A stretch of DNA of 42,251 nt from Flavobacteriaceae bacterium (GTDB lineage: Bacteria > Bacteroidota > Bacteroidia > Flavobacteriales > Flavobacteriaceae). The DNA lies in NCBI GenBank assembly GCA_024635765.1, contig JAGXIE010000088.1, positions 1 to 42,251 of the forward strand, read 5' to 3'. The translations under genes and the position numbers were made by a program. Under the pieces are notes generated by a model. That model ran no database searches. It saw only the letters and a list, made by a program, of their open reading frames with translations, and was not told the origin of the DNA. Below are positions 33,153 to 41,136 of the stretch, piece after piece (the stretch's first letter is position 1; every line of letters starts with the position of its first letter).

Positions 33153-33914
33153 CTATAGTGTTATTTGTAAATTATCAAAGGCCAAAAAAACATTATCCGG
33201 CAAGGTTCTTACCACTTCATCATGAAACCCGAGCCAATGGCTAATATGAGTTAAATAAGCGCTTTCAGGATTCACTTTTTTAATTAGCTCTAAAGCTTCC
33301 TGCAAAGTAAAATGTGAGATGTGTTCTTTCTCTCTCAATGCATTTACTACAAGCACTTTCACACCTTTGAGTTTTTCGACTTCTTCTTCTGCAATTGTTT
33401 TAAAATCGGTCAAATAGGCAAAATCCTTGAAACGAAAACCGAACACCTGTAATTGGTAATGTAATCCGTTTATAGGCACGATGTTCAAATTGCCTATAGT
33501 GAAAGGCTTGTTTTCTATTTCAAAACATTGAACACCAGGAGCTCCAGCAAATTTACTTTTGGTTTCAAACACGTAATCAAACCGACGTTTTAATGCTTTG
33601 ATAACGCGCTCATGAGCATACACAGGAATATCTCCTTGTCTAAAATAAAACGGTCTAATATCATCTATTCCTGCAGTATGGTCAGCGTGCTCGTGTGTGA
33701 AAATAATGCCATCTAGTTTTACAACACCTGCATTGAGCATCTGTTGTCGAAAGTCCGGTCCACAGTCTACAACATACGTAAAGTCGTTCCATTCCACTAA
33801 AATAGAAACACGCAGTCGTTTATCTTTTGAATTAGTACTTAAACAAACAGGATGATCGCTTCCTATAACTGGAATTCCTTGTGAAGTGCCTGTACCTAAA
33901 AACGTAATCTTCAA
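33153..33914 (-). CDS. MBL-fold metallo-hydrolase (PhnP-like)
   Basis: This is a 253-residue metallo-beta-lactamase-fold hydrolase. It begins MKITFLGTGTSQGIPVIG, has VDCGPDFRQQML, and the metal motif FTHEHADHTAGIDDIRPF near residues 73-90. Further ligands lie in LTDFKTIA and YLTHISHWLGFHDEV. The GTGTSQGIP opening and the overall length fit the PhnP-like phosphodiesterase and lipoate-related branch; the substrate is not determined by the sequence. It is followed at one base by the hypothetical membrane-anchored gene. Its promoter region is shared with the divergent gene at 34005. Confidence 0.88.
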   Translation of the reverse strand: MKITFLGTGTSQGIPVIGSDHPVCLSTNSKDKRLRVSILVEWNDFTYVVDCGPDFRQQMLNAGVVKLDGIIFTHEHADHTAGIDDIRPFYFRQGDIPVYAHERVIKALKRRFDYVFETKSKFAGAPGVQCFEIENKPFTIGNLNIVPINGLHYQLQVFGFRFKDFAYLTDFKTIAEEEVEKLKGVKVLVVNALREKEHISHFTLQEALELIKKVNPESAYLTHISHWLGFHDEVVRTLPDNVFLAFDNLQITL

Positions 33915-33949
33915 GTTAATTTAGTTTGTAACAAAAGTAGTTTTATTTT

Positions 33950-33979
33950 TTTGTTTCAGTTAGCAAATTAATACCTTTG
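33950..33979 (+). promoter_or_regulatory. Bacteroidota-type promoter of the 34005 gene
   Basis: TTTG (33950-33953) and TACCTTTG (33972-33979) match the -33 and -7 boxes with an 18-nt spacer. The start codon lies 25 nt downstream. Confidence 0.7.
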
Positions 33980-34004
33980 TGGTATATTATACTGAATCTA
34001 CAAC

Positions 34005-35456
34005 ATGGAAATCACCTTAAAAGGAGACAAAGAATTTGAAGAAATTCCATCCTTAAAAACCAAGGCTCTACGCATCAACCTTAATGAGAATATCTATGGA
34101 ACCTTTGCCGAGATAGGTGCAGGCCAAGAAACCGTACGGCATTTTTTTAGAGCTGGTGGTGGATCAGGAACAATTGCAAAGGCCATGTCGGCGTATGATA
34201 AAGATTTTAGTGATGCCATTTATGGGATTGAAGATGATGGACGCTATGTGACTGAAGCACGTTTGAGAAAAATGCTTAGTCATGAAATAAACCTCATAGA
34301 GGAGCGCATTATTAGGGAGAAACATCCAAACAAAATGTTCTTTGCGTTCGCCAATACCGTGGCAACTATCGATTTTGCAAAGAAATACAAAGGTCATGGT
34401 TGGGTAGGTATTAAATACCAAATAGAACCTGAACAAGAATATAATGAAATTATTTTGCACCTTCGATTCAGGGAAAATGATGCTCGCTTGCAGCAAGAAA
34501 CATTAGGTATTTTAGGCACAAATCTTATTTATGGGGCTTATTACAAGCACCATGAACCAAAGAAGTTGTTACGCTATCTTTATGACCATCTTGATAAAGA
34601 CCAGATTGAGATTGATACCATCAATTTTTCAGGCCCTGCGTTTGAAAATGTTGATAATCGTTTGATGAGTTTGCAATTAGTAAAAAACTCTATGACAGAC
34701 GCGATTATGTTTGCAGCAGATGGTAATAATGTATTACCTGCGAAGGTACTTTACAAAAAAAATATTTTGGCTTTACGTGGTAGCTTTAGACCTGTTACCA
34801 AGGTAAATATTGACATGTACGAGAAATCTTACGAAATGTTCGTTAAGGAGAATAAAGTGGATGTTGACAATACACAAGTCGTTTTTGAGATTACACTTTC
34901 TAACTTAAGGGCAGAAGGCGAGATAGACGAACAAGACTTTATGGACAGGGCTAAACTGCTATGTTCACTTGGTCACACTGTACTGATCTCTAATTTCCAA
35001 GAGTATTACAAACTGGTTGAATATTTTTCGCAATACTCAAAAAACAGAATGGGCTTATCAATGGGTGTCAACAACCTGGTAGATATTTTTGATGAGAAAT
35101 ATTATCGACATTTGAGCGGTGGTATTCTCGAGGCCTTTGGTAAATTGTTCTTTAAAGATTTGCGTGTGTATCTTTATCCAATGGAGAATGAAGATGGTAC
35201 AGTTACCAATAGCGAAAACCTTAAAGTACATCCTCGAATGAAAGAGTTGTACAAATTCTTCAAATACAACGGAAAAGTAGTCGATATTACAGATTATGAC
35301 CACTCGATACTTTCTATTTTCTCTAGAACGGTTCTCAAAGCCATATCTGAAGGAAATGATGGTTGGGAATCGATGCTACCTGAAGGGGTTGCGAAAATTA
35401 TCAAAGAGAAATGTTTATTTGGCTATGAGGCCGAAGAGGTGATGCATAAAAAGTGA
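34005..35456 (+). CDS. Large conserved Bacteroidota protein of unknown function
   Basis: This 483-residue cytoplasmic protein has no signal peptide or membrane segment. I recognise it as a widely conserved Bacteroidota protein that databases often label TonB-dependent receptor or nicotinate-nucleotide adenylyltransferase. Neither label is supported by what I see: there is no plug or barrel, and no adenylyltransferase HxGH motif. Strong stretches are IYGTFAEIGAGQETVRHFFR, GGGSGTIAKAMSAYDKDFSD, FANTVATIDFAKKYKGHGW, LRFRENDARLQQETLGILG and YGAYYKHHEPKKLLRYLYD. Codon use is ordinary and it has its own promoter. The true function is unknown. Confidence 0.8.
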   Translation: MEITLKGDKEFEEIPSLKTKALRINLNENIYGTFAEIGAGQETVRHFFRAGGGSGTIAKAMSAYDKDFSDAIYGIEDDGRYVTEARLRKMLSHEINLIEERIIREKHPNKMFFAFANTVATIDFAKKYKGHGWVGIKYQIEPEQEYNEIILHLRFRENDARLQQETLGILGTNLIYGAYYKHHEPKKLLRYLYDHLDKDQIEIDTINFSGPAFENVDNRLMSLQLVKNSMTDAIMFAADGNNVLPAKVLYKKNILALRGSFRPVTKVNIDMYEKSYEMFVKENKVDVDNTQVVFEITLSNLRAEGEIDEQDFMDRAKLLCSLGHTVLISNFQEYYKLVEYFSQYSKNRMGLSMGVNNLVDIFDEKYYRHLSGGILEAFGKLFFKDLRVYLYPMENEDGTVTNSENLKVHPRMKELYKFFKYNGKVVDITDYDHSILSIFSRTVLKAISEGNDGWESMLPEGVAKIIKEKCLFGYEAEEVMHKK

Positions 35457-35475
35457 TATTGATTTTAAAAATCCC

Positions 35476-36105
35476 TCAAACCACATATAAAAATATCATC
35501 AAATAATGGCAAATGGCACCACCTAGAACAAACAAGTGCCAAATCACATGATTATACGGAATGCGTTCAAAAGCGTAAAATATAATTCCGATGCTATAAA
35601 AAGTGCCTCCAGCAAATAAAAGTGTTACACCATCAGTTCCTATAAGGTTATAAAGATTTGAATAATCAAAGATAATTAACCAGCCCATCACCAAATACAG
35701 TAGGGTTGAGAATATTTCAAACTTTCCTGTAAAGAATAGTTTAAGAATCAATCCGAATCCTGCTATTGCCCATACAATCCAGAACAATTGCCAACCTAAA
35801 CTTTCCGATAACCCTATCAATGTCACTGGTGTGTAGGTTCCAGCTATTAATATATAAATACTGATATGGTCAATAATTCTGAAATAATGCTTGCGCCTCT
35901 CTCCTTTTACGGAATGATAAAAGGCTGACGCCGAAAATAAGAGAATAATGGAAAACCCATAAAGAATGACACTAAACAAGCTCCAGTCTGATTGTTGTCT
36001 TGTATAACTTATCAAAAGAACCAACCCTGCGATTCCCATCAAAGCACCTAAGCCATGTGTCCAAGCGTTTAATCGTTCTTCGAAAGCCGATTGTTCTCTC
36101 TTCAT
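35476..36105 (-). CDS. Hemolysin III family membrane protein
   Basis: This 209-residue, seven-helix membrane protein is of the hemolysin III/PAQR-like family. Diagnostic segments are EERLNAWTHGLGALMGIAG, ILLFSASAFYHSV (the Ser-His segment), FRIIDHISIYILIAGTYTP (Asp-His) and the final HVIWHLFVLGGAICHYLMI (His-His). These conserved residues form a metal-binding site in the family. Bacterial members are implicated in membrane-energetics or fluidity homeostasis rather than haemolysis. Its start is immediately next to the stop of the DUF4294 gene, so the two are translated from one transcript. Confidence 0.92.
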   Translation of the reverse strand: MKREQSAFEERLNAWTHGLGALMGIAGLVLLISYTRQQSDWSLFSVILYGFSIILLFSASAFYHSVKGERRKHYFRIIDHISIYILIAGTYTPVTLIGLSESLGWQLFWIVWAIAGFGLILKLFFTGKFEIFSTLLYLVMGWLIIFDYSNLYNLIGTDGVTLLFAGGTFYSIGIIFYAFERIPYNHVIWHLFVLGGAICHYLMIFLYVV

Positions 36106-36783
36106 TTAATCTTTATCTGATTTCGCGGCCCATTTATCCTTTATAGCATAATAATCTATAGGAAACGCAGGATTTTGACGTTCAAGGCGACCATCTTGAA
36201 ATGCTCGAAGAAGGATGTCTTCTATCATAAAGTCTTCAGCCACGTTTACTGGGTCAAATTCACGTTTCAATGAAATATCAAATAGACTTGCAGTATTGTT
36301 GAACCAAAAAGCACGCCAACCGCTTCGTAATTCCTTAATTAATTCAAATGTTGTTTTACCAGTTTGGCGATGCATCAGCTTCACTAAGATCTGTCCTTCT
36401 GTTCGCGTAAGTTTTTTTAATTCTTCCGAAAACTCATCTTCAATATAACGTTGAATAATCCTAGAATACTGACGTTTTTCACTTTTTCGTTGAAGAGATT
36501 CCAAACGCATATTAAGTTCTACTAAACGTTCAGCCGCCAATTTAGCATAAGGATATACTTTCAACGTTTTTCGCTTTAAAATTAAATATCGAACACGTTC
36601 TTCTTTAGTTGCAAAACGATGTTTACCCAGTAAGTAGACCTCCCTTAATTGTATCACTGAAACAGCCACAGAGTCTCCATCGATAATGAAATACTCGACC
36701 GCAGTAGAATCCTGAATTATAGGTTCTATCTGTCCAAACATCAATATTGGGAAAAGTAAAAGTATATAGATAAACTTCATCAT
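36106..36783 (-). CDS. DUF4294 domain-containing exported protein
   Basis: This is a 225-residue protein with a Sec signal peptide (MMKFIYILLLFPILMFGQ). The body is the DUF4294 domain: FIIDGDSVAVSVIQLREVYL, RYLILKRKTLKVYPYAKLAA, ERLVELNMRLESL, YIEDEFSEELKKLTRTEGQ, LVKLMHRQTGKTTFELI and SGWRAFWFNNTASLFDISLK. The family is confined to Bacteroidota and has no known function. It ends directly at the hemolysin III start codon and is transcribed divergently from the M42 peptidase gene. Confidence 0.92.
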   Translation of the reverse strand: MMKFIYILLLFPILMFGQIEPIIQDSTAVEYFIIDGDSVAVSVIQLREVYLLGKHRFATKEERVRYLILKRKTLKVYPYAKLAAERLVELNMRLESLQRKSEKRQYSRIIQRYIEDEFSEELKKLTRTEGQILVKLMHRQTGKTTFELIKELRSGWRAFWFNNTASLFDISLKREFDPVNVAEDFMIEDILLRAFQDGRLERQNPAFPIDYYAIKDKWAAKSDKD

Positions 36784-36896
36784 GCCTTCAATGACCTCTA
36801 AAATCGTTCCAAAAACGATGGTAAAATTAAGAATTTACATACTCAATAACCTTAAAATAGTATTAATATTATTAATTTAGTCGAAAATAATTATAC

Positions 36897-37988
36897 ATGG
36901 CACAGAAGAGCATTTTAAACAAAAAATCATTAGCATTTTTAGAAAAATATTTAAACAATGCATCACCTACGGGATATGAATGGACGGGTCAGGAAGTTTG
37001 GATGGAATATCTTAAACCTTACGTCGATGAATTTATTACCGACACATACGGAACAGCGGTAGGTGTCATCAACCCAAAAGCAAAATACAAAGTAGTTATT
37101 GAAGGACATGCTGACGAAATTTCGTGGTACGTGAATTATATTTCTGATAATGGCCTGATCTATGTCATCCGCAACGGTGGAAGTGACCATATGATTGCTC
37201 CAAGTAAAATAGTGAATATTCACACAAAAAATGGAATCGTAAAGGGTGTGTTTGGTTGGCCAGCGATCCATACCCGAAATAAGGAAAAAGAAGAATCTCC
37301 TAAAATTGAAAATATAACCATAGACGTTGGTGCAAAAGACAAAGCTGAGGTTGAAAAAATGGGCGTTCACGTAGGATGTGTCATAACCTATCCTGATGAA
37401 TTTCATATTCTCAATAATGACAAGTTTGTGTGTCGCGCACTTGATAACAGAATGGGTGGATTTATGATTGCAGAAGTTGCACGCTTGCTTCACGAGAATA
37501 AGAAAAAATTACCATTCGGATTATATATTACCAATTCCGTACAGGAAGAAATCGGCCTTCGTGGTGCCGAAATGATCACACAGCGCATTAAACCAAATGT
37601 GGCTATCGTAACCGACGTTACGCATGATACCACTACTCCAATGATCGATAAGAAAAAAGAAGGTCATTTAGAGCTTGGTTTAGGACCAGTTGTGGCCTAT
37701 GCACCAGCAGTACAGCAAAAATTACGTGATTTAATTACGGATACCGCCGAAAAGAATAAAATACCATTTCAGCGTTCCGCTTGCTCGCGAGCTACAGGGA
37801 CAGATACAGATGCTTTTGCCTACAGTAATGGCGGTGTTGCAAGTGCATTGATATCCTTGCCTTTACGCTATATGCATACAACGGTAGAAATGGTGCAACG
37901 TGATGATGTGGAGAACGTCATTAAGTTGATTTATGAAACTCTTCTGAATATAAAAGACGGGGAAACGTTTAGTTATTTTAATAAATAA
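36897..37988 (+). CDS. M42 family metallopeptidase
   Basis: This 363-residue aminopeptidase belongs to the M42 (glutamyl aminopeptidase/endoglucanase-like) family, forming large tetrahedral complexes in characterised members. Features are NNASPTGYEW, metal ligand His71 in IEGHADEISW, CRALDNRMGG (bridging Asp), the catalytic SVQEEIGLRGAEM pair of Glu, VTDVTHDTT and a late LPLRYMHTTVE with the last His ligand. No signal peptide, so it is cytoplasmic. It follows a divergent promoter region and is separated from the next gene by a palindromic repeat. Confidence 0.92.
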   Translation: MAQKSILNKKSLAFLEKYLNNASPTGYEWTGQEVWMEYLKPYVDEFITDTYGTAVGVINPKAKYKVVIEGHADEISWYVNYISDNGLIYVIRNGGSDHMIAPSKIVNIHTKNGIVKGVFGWPAIHTRNKEKEESPKIENITIDVGAKDKAEVEKMGVHVGCVITYPDEFHILNNDKFVCRALDNRMGGFMIAEVARLLHENKKKLPFGLYITNSVQEEIGLRGAEMITQRIKPNVAIVTDVTHDTTTPMIDKKKEGHLELGLGPVVAYAPAVQQKLRDLITDTAEKNKIPFQRSACSRATGTDTDAFAYSNGGVASALISLPLRYMHTTVEMVQRDDVENVIKLIYETLLNIKDGETFSYFNK

Positions 37989-38000
37989 TAAAAACTGTCT

Positions 38001-38052
38001 GTTCGAACGTAGTCGAGAATTGTTAAAATTTTTCGACTATGCTCGAATGAAC
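38001..38052. repeat. Palindromic intergenic repeat of Flavobacteriaceae type
   Basis: GTTCGAACGTAGTCGA (38001-38016) pairs imperfectly with TCGACTATGCTCGAATGAAC (38033-38052) across a loop of about 16 nt. Palindromes built on TCGA-GTAGTCGAG are common between genes in this family. It lies just after the M42 stop codon and may act as a terminator or mRNA-stabilising element. Confidence 0.6.
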
Positions 38053-38066
38053 ATTAATAATATCTA

Positions 38067-39227
38067 ATGCAGAATCAAAAACATCTTTTCGACATTCCTG
38101 AAGATATTACCTATTTGAACATTGCAGCTCAATCACCTTCTTTTAAAGCTGTTTTTGAGGCAGGTCTTGAGGGATTGAAGCAAAAAAACCAACCGCAAAC
38201 CATTGCATTATCAGATTATTTTGAGCCTGTCACAGAGCTTAAAAAGTTATTCGCTCAACTTGTTGCTATTGACGATTACAACCGGGTAGTTACAATTCCT
38301 TCAGTATCCTATGGAATTGCTACAGTCGCTAAAAACATCAAACTTAAAGCTGGCGACGAAATAGTAGTGTTGCACGAACAATTCCCTAGCAATATTTATG
38401 CATGGCAAAAGCTTGCAGATAAGCATAATGCTATCATAAAAACCATTAAGGCACCAGACATTACTACCAATCGGGTTAAAGAATGGAACCAATTAATCCT
38501 GGATGCCATTAATGATAAGACTGCTGTTGTAGCGATGGGACATGTCCATTGGTCTAACGGAAGCTTGTTTGATTTGAAAGCTATCAGACAAAAAACAAAA
38601 ATCCATAACGCCTTACTTATAGTTGACGGAAGTCAGTCCATAGGAGCTTTACCGTTTTCAGTGAAAGAGATTCAACCAGATGCTCTTATCTGTGCGGGCT
38701 ACAAGTGGCTATTTGGTCCTTATGGTTGTGGTTACGCCTATTACGGACCTTATTTCGATAATGGAACGCCACTCGAAGAAAATTGGTCCAACCGCTTAAA
38801 CAGTAATAATTTTACGGGGTTAACCAATTATGAATCTGAATACAAACCATTGGCAAATCGATATTCTGTTGGCGAAAGCGGTAATTTCATTTACGTGAAA
38901 ATGCAAATCGCAGCTTTAAAACAAATTAATGACTGGACTCCCAAAAAAATCCAAGACTATTGCAGAGTCATTTCCGCAGAATCTGTAAAAGAATTAAAAT
39001 CTTTGGGTTGTATCATTGAAAATGACAACTATCGCGCACATCATCTTTTTGGCATCAAACTACCAGAAGATTTAGAGATGGAACATATGAAATCCGCTTT
39101 GGCAGAGCAAAACATTGTTGTGTCTTTCAGAGGAGACTATATCAGGATTTCTTGTCATCTATTTAATACTGAAGGTGATTTTAAAAAGTTAGTTTCATGC
39201 ATGTCTACGGTTTTAAAACAAGTTTAA
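38067..39227 (+). CDS. Class V aminotransferase family PLP enzyme
   Basis: This is a 386-residue fold type I PLP enzyme of the class V aminotransferase/cysteine desulfurase-like group. Visible marks are YLNIAAQSPSF, VTIPSVSYGIATVAKNI, EQFPSNIYAW, MGHVHWSNGSLFDLKAI, the PLP-binding Asp in LLIVDGSQSIGALPF, and Lys213 in ICAGYKWLFGPYGCG. The C-terminal domain has VGESGNFIYVKMQIAAL and FRGDYIRISCHLFNTE. No desulfurase cysteine is evident, so an aminotransferase or lyase role is more likely than sulfur transfer. It is followed with one intervening base by the Nudix gene, an apparent operon. Confidence 0.85.
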   Translation: MQNQKHLFDIPEDITYLNIAAQSPSFKAVFEAGLEGLKQKNQPQTIALSDYFEPVTELKKLFAQLVAIDDYNRVVTIPSVSYGIATVAKNIKLKAGDEIVVLHEQFPSNIYAWQKLADKHNAIIKTIKAPDITTNRVKEWNQLILDAINDKTAVVAMGHVHWSNGSLFDLKAIRQKTKIHNALLIVDGSQSIGALPFSVKEIQPDALICAGYKWLFGPYGCGYAYYGPYFDNGTPLEENWSNRLNSNNFTGLTNYESEYKPLANRYSVGESGNFIYVKMQIAALKQINDWTPKKIQDYCRVISAESVKELKSLGCIIENDNYRAHHLFGIKLPEDLEMEHMKSALAEQNIVVSFRGDYIRISCHLFNTEGDFKKLVSCMSTVLKQV

Positions 39228-39228
39228 G

Positions 39229-39780
39229 TTGGAGGAGTTAATTGACATACTTGACAAAGACGGCAAGCCCACTGGCAAAACAGCCCCAAAGTCCGAAATT
39301 CATAGTCAGGGATATTATCACAATACTGCACATGTCTGGTTTTATACCATGGATGGTGAAATTTTATTGGCCCAACGCGCTGCGACTAAGAGCATCCATC
39401 CTTTGCTATGGGATGTTTCCGTTGCGGGACATGTAGATGCTGGTGAAACGATTGAAGACGCTGCAATCCGAGAAGTGAAGGAGGAAATAGGATTGAAAAT
39501 CAAAAAAATTCAGTTGCAAAAAATTGGTGTTTTTGAATGTTTTCAGTCATATGAAACTGGTATTGTAGATAATGAATTTCACCATACATATCTCGTACAA
39601 TTTGATTATTTCCTTTCTGACCTAATTCCTCAAGAAGGTGAAGTTGAAAATTTAAAACTAGTAAGTATGTACGATTTTTCAGAAATCATAGACCATTGTG
39701 GTAAGAATCTTCATTTGGTAGAAAGCAATAAGTCATATTATAACGCAGTCATGGATGCTATATTGGAACAAATAACCTAA
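39229..39780 (+). CDS. Nudix hydrolase with TTG start
   Basis: This is a 183-residue Nudix-family protein. The Nudix box fits exactly: G-5-E-7-REVKEEIGL in GHVDAGETIEDAA then IREVKEEIGL. The N-terminal ELIDILDKDGKPTGKTAPK and AHVWFYTMDGEILLAQRAA resemble isopentenyl-diphosphate isomerase-like Nudix proteins, which usually begin with Met-Asp-Glu; this supports the TTG at 39229. The first in-frame ATG is about 40 codons in and would remove part of the fold. The start lies one base after the aminotransferase stop, consistent with translational coupling. The substrate is not determined. Confidence 0.87.
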   Translation: MEELIDILDKDGKPTGKTAPKSEIHSQGYYHNTAHVWFYTMDGEILLAQRAATKSIHPLLWDVSVAGHVDAGETIEDAAIREVKEEIGLKIKKIQLQKIGVFECFQSYETGIVDNEFHHTYLVQFDYFLSDLIPQEGEVENLKLVSMYDFSEIIDHCGKNLHLVESNKSYYNAVMDAILEQIT

Positions 39781-39805
39781 TTATTAAACGAGACTTTTTT
39801 TTCCA

Positions 39806-40480
39806 ATGATACTACTCCTTTCCGCCCTTGCCCCTGTCTTTTTCGTGTTAATATTCATCTATTTTATGGATAAACATGAAAAGGAACCTGTTCGTCATTT
39901 GATTTTCAATTTTTTATTGGGTGCTGTTGTAAGCATCATTATTACAACAGTTTTATACGTGATTATAGATATTCCATTGCCCTTACACGATAAAACAAGC
40001 GTATTTGAACAATTCATTAAGGCGTTTTTTGTAGTTGGAATAAGTGAAGAATTCAGCAAATATATAATCATTCGTTATTATTCGCAGCCGCATGAGGAAT
40101 TCAATGAGCCTTTTGATGGCATCATCTATGCGGTTATGGTTTCCATGGGATTCGCAGCTACAGAAAATATAATGTATGTATTTCACGGCGGAATGGAAAC
40201 CGCTCTTATCAGAGCCTTTACTGCTGTCCCTGCCCATGCCACATTTGGTATTTTAATGGGTTATTTTATGGGAAAGGCGAAGTTTTCAAACAATCGTGTT
40301 ATTGTGAACCTTACAGGGCTGTTTCTTGCAGCTTTGTTTCACGGCGCTTATGATTTCTTTCTGTTTATTGATTTTATACCTGGTATTTGGGTTGGTGCAT
40401 TTATAGCTCTATTTATTGGAGCTATTTTAGCAAGAATGGCCATCAAAATCCATCAAAACAATTCGGTTTTCAAAGTTTGA
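39806..40480 (+). CDS. PrsW family intramembrane metalloprotease
   Basis: This is a 224-residue protein with about seven membrane helices. PrsW family motifs are present: YFMDKHEKEPVRHL near the start, the catalytic pair of Glu in VGISEEFSKYIII, FDGIIYAVMVSMGFAATENI, VPAHATFGILMGYFMG with its His, and LFHGAYDFF. In Bacillus subtilis PrsW begins the cleavage of an anti-sigma factor; members in other phyla have unknown targets, and no anti-sigma gene is adjacent here. It starts 25 nt after the Nudix stop. Confidence 0.9.
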   Translation: MILLLSALAPVFFVLIFIYFMDKHEKEPVRHLIFNFLLGAVVSIIITTVLYVIIDIPLPLHDKTSVFEQFIKAFFVVGISEEFSKYIIIRYYSQPHEEFNEPFDGIIYAVMVSMGFAATENIMYVFHGGMETALIRAFTAVPAHATFGILMGYFMGKAKFSNNRVIVNLTGLFLAALFHGAYDFFLFIDFIPGIWVGAFIALFIGAILARMAIKIHQNNSVFKV

Positions 40481-40526
40481 GCATAATTATCATTTAATAT
40501 TTATCTTTACAATTCAATCAATTAAT

Positions 40527-41012
40527 ATGTCAAAATTATATAAAGTCAAGGTCAACGATTCATTTGAACTGGATATTGACACCGACGCACTATCGCAAAT
40601 GGATGCCATCAAACTATCGGACTCCAAATTTCATATTCTCAAAGATTTTAAAACCTACACTGCCGAAATAACCGATAGTCAATTCAAACAGAAAACATAT
40701 ACCGTTAAAATCAATAACAATTCCTATGCAGTAGAAATTCAAGACGCCCTGGATGAACTGATAAAAGACATGGGGTTTGAAGTGGGTGCCAGTAAAAAAA
40801 TCAATGATGTAAAAGCGCCAATGCCGGGACTGATTTTAGATATGAGTGTCAGTGTTGGGCAGGAAGTAAAGGAAAACGATACTTTGCTGATACTGGAAGC
40901 CATGAAAATGGAAAACGTGTTGACTTCTACTAGGGATGGTGTCATCAAATCAATATCAGTAAAAAAAGGAGATGCCGTTGAGAAAAATCAATTGTTGATT
41001 GAGTTTGAGTAA
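40527..41012 (+). CDS. Biotin carboxyl carrier protein of an acyl-CoA carboxylase
   Basis: This is a 161-residue biotin carrier. The first about 90 residues form an N-terminal assembly domain (LYKVKVNDSFELDIDTDAL, TYTVKINNNSYAVEI). The biotinyl domain (about 95-161) begins VKAPMPGLILDMSVSVGQ and carries the biotinylated Lys127 in LEAMKMEN. It is followed after 124 nt by a biotin carboxylase gene. The pair suggests a propionyl-CoA or acetyl-CoA carboxylase of the Bacteroidota type, whose carboxyltransferase gene would lie outside the window. A near-consensus box TATCTTTA lies at 40502. Confidence 0.92.
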   Translation: MSKLYKVKVNDSFELDIDTDALSQMDAIKLSDSKFHILKDFKTYTAEITDSQFKQKTYTVKINNNSYAVEIQDALDELIKDMGFEVGASKKINDVKAPMPGLILDMSVSVGQEVKENDTLLILEAMKMENVLTSTRDGVIKSISVKKGDAVEKNQLLIEFE

Positions 41013-41056
41013 AAGGAAAAAAAACAGAGAAAATAGAACAAAGACGCAAGAGCCTA

Positions 41057-41092
41057 GAGCCAAGACAAACAGGTGATAATTTTTCTTGGCTC
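41057..41092. repeat. Intergenic stem-loop between carrier and carboxylase genes
   Basis: GAGCCAAGA (41057-41065) pairs perfectly with TCTTGGCTC (41084-41092) across an 18-nt loop. No T-run follows. It lies within an apparent operon and may be an attenuator or a copy of a dispersed palindrome. Confidence 0.55.
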
Positions 41093-41136
41093 CAGAAGTG
41101 AAAACAATCTTGATTCTTGTTTCGTATAGTAGCATT

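Noticed and set aside
34005-35456. TonB-dependent receptor or nicotinate-nucleotide adenylyltransferase
   Set aside because: There is no signal peptide, plug or barrel pattern and no nucleotidyltransferase HxGH motif.
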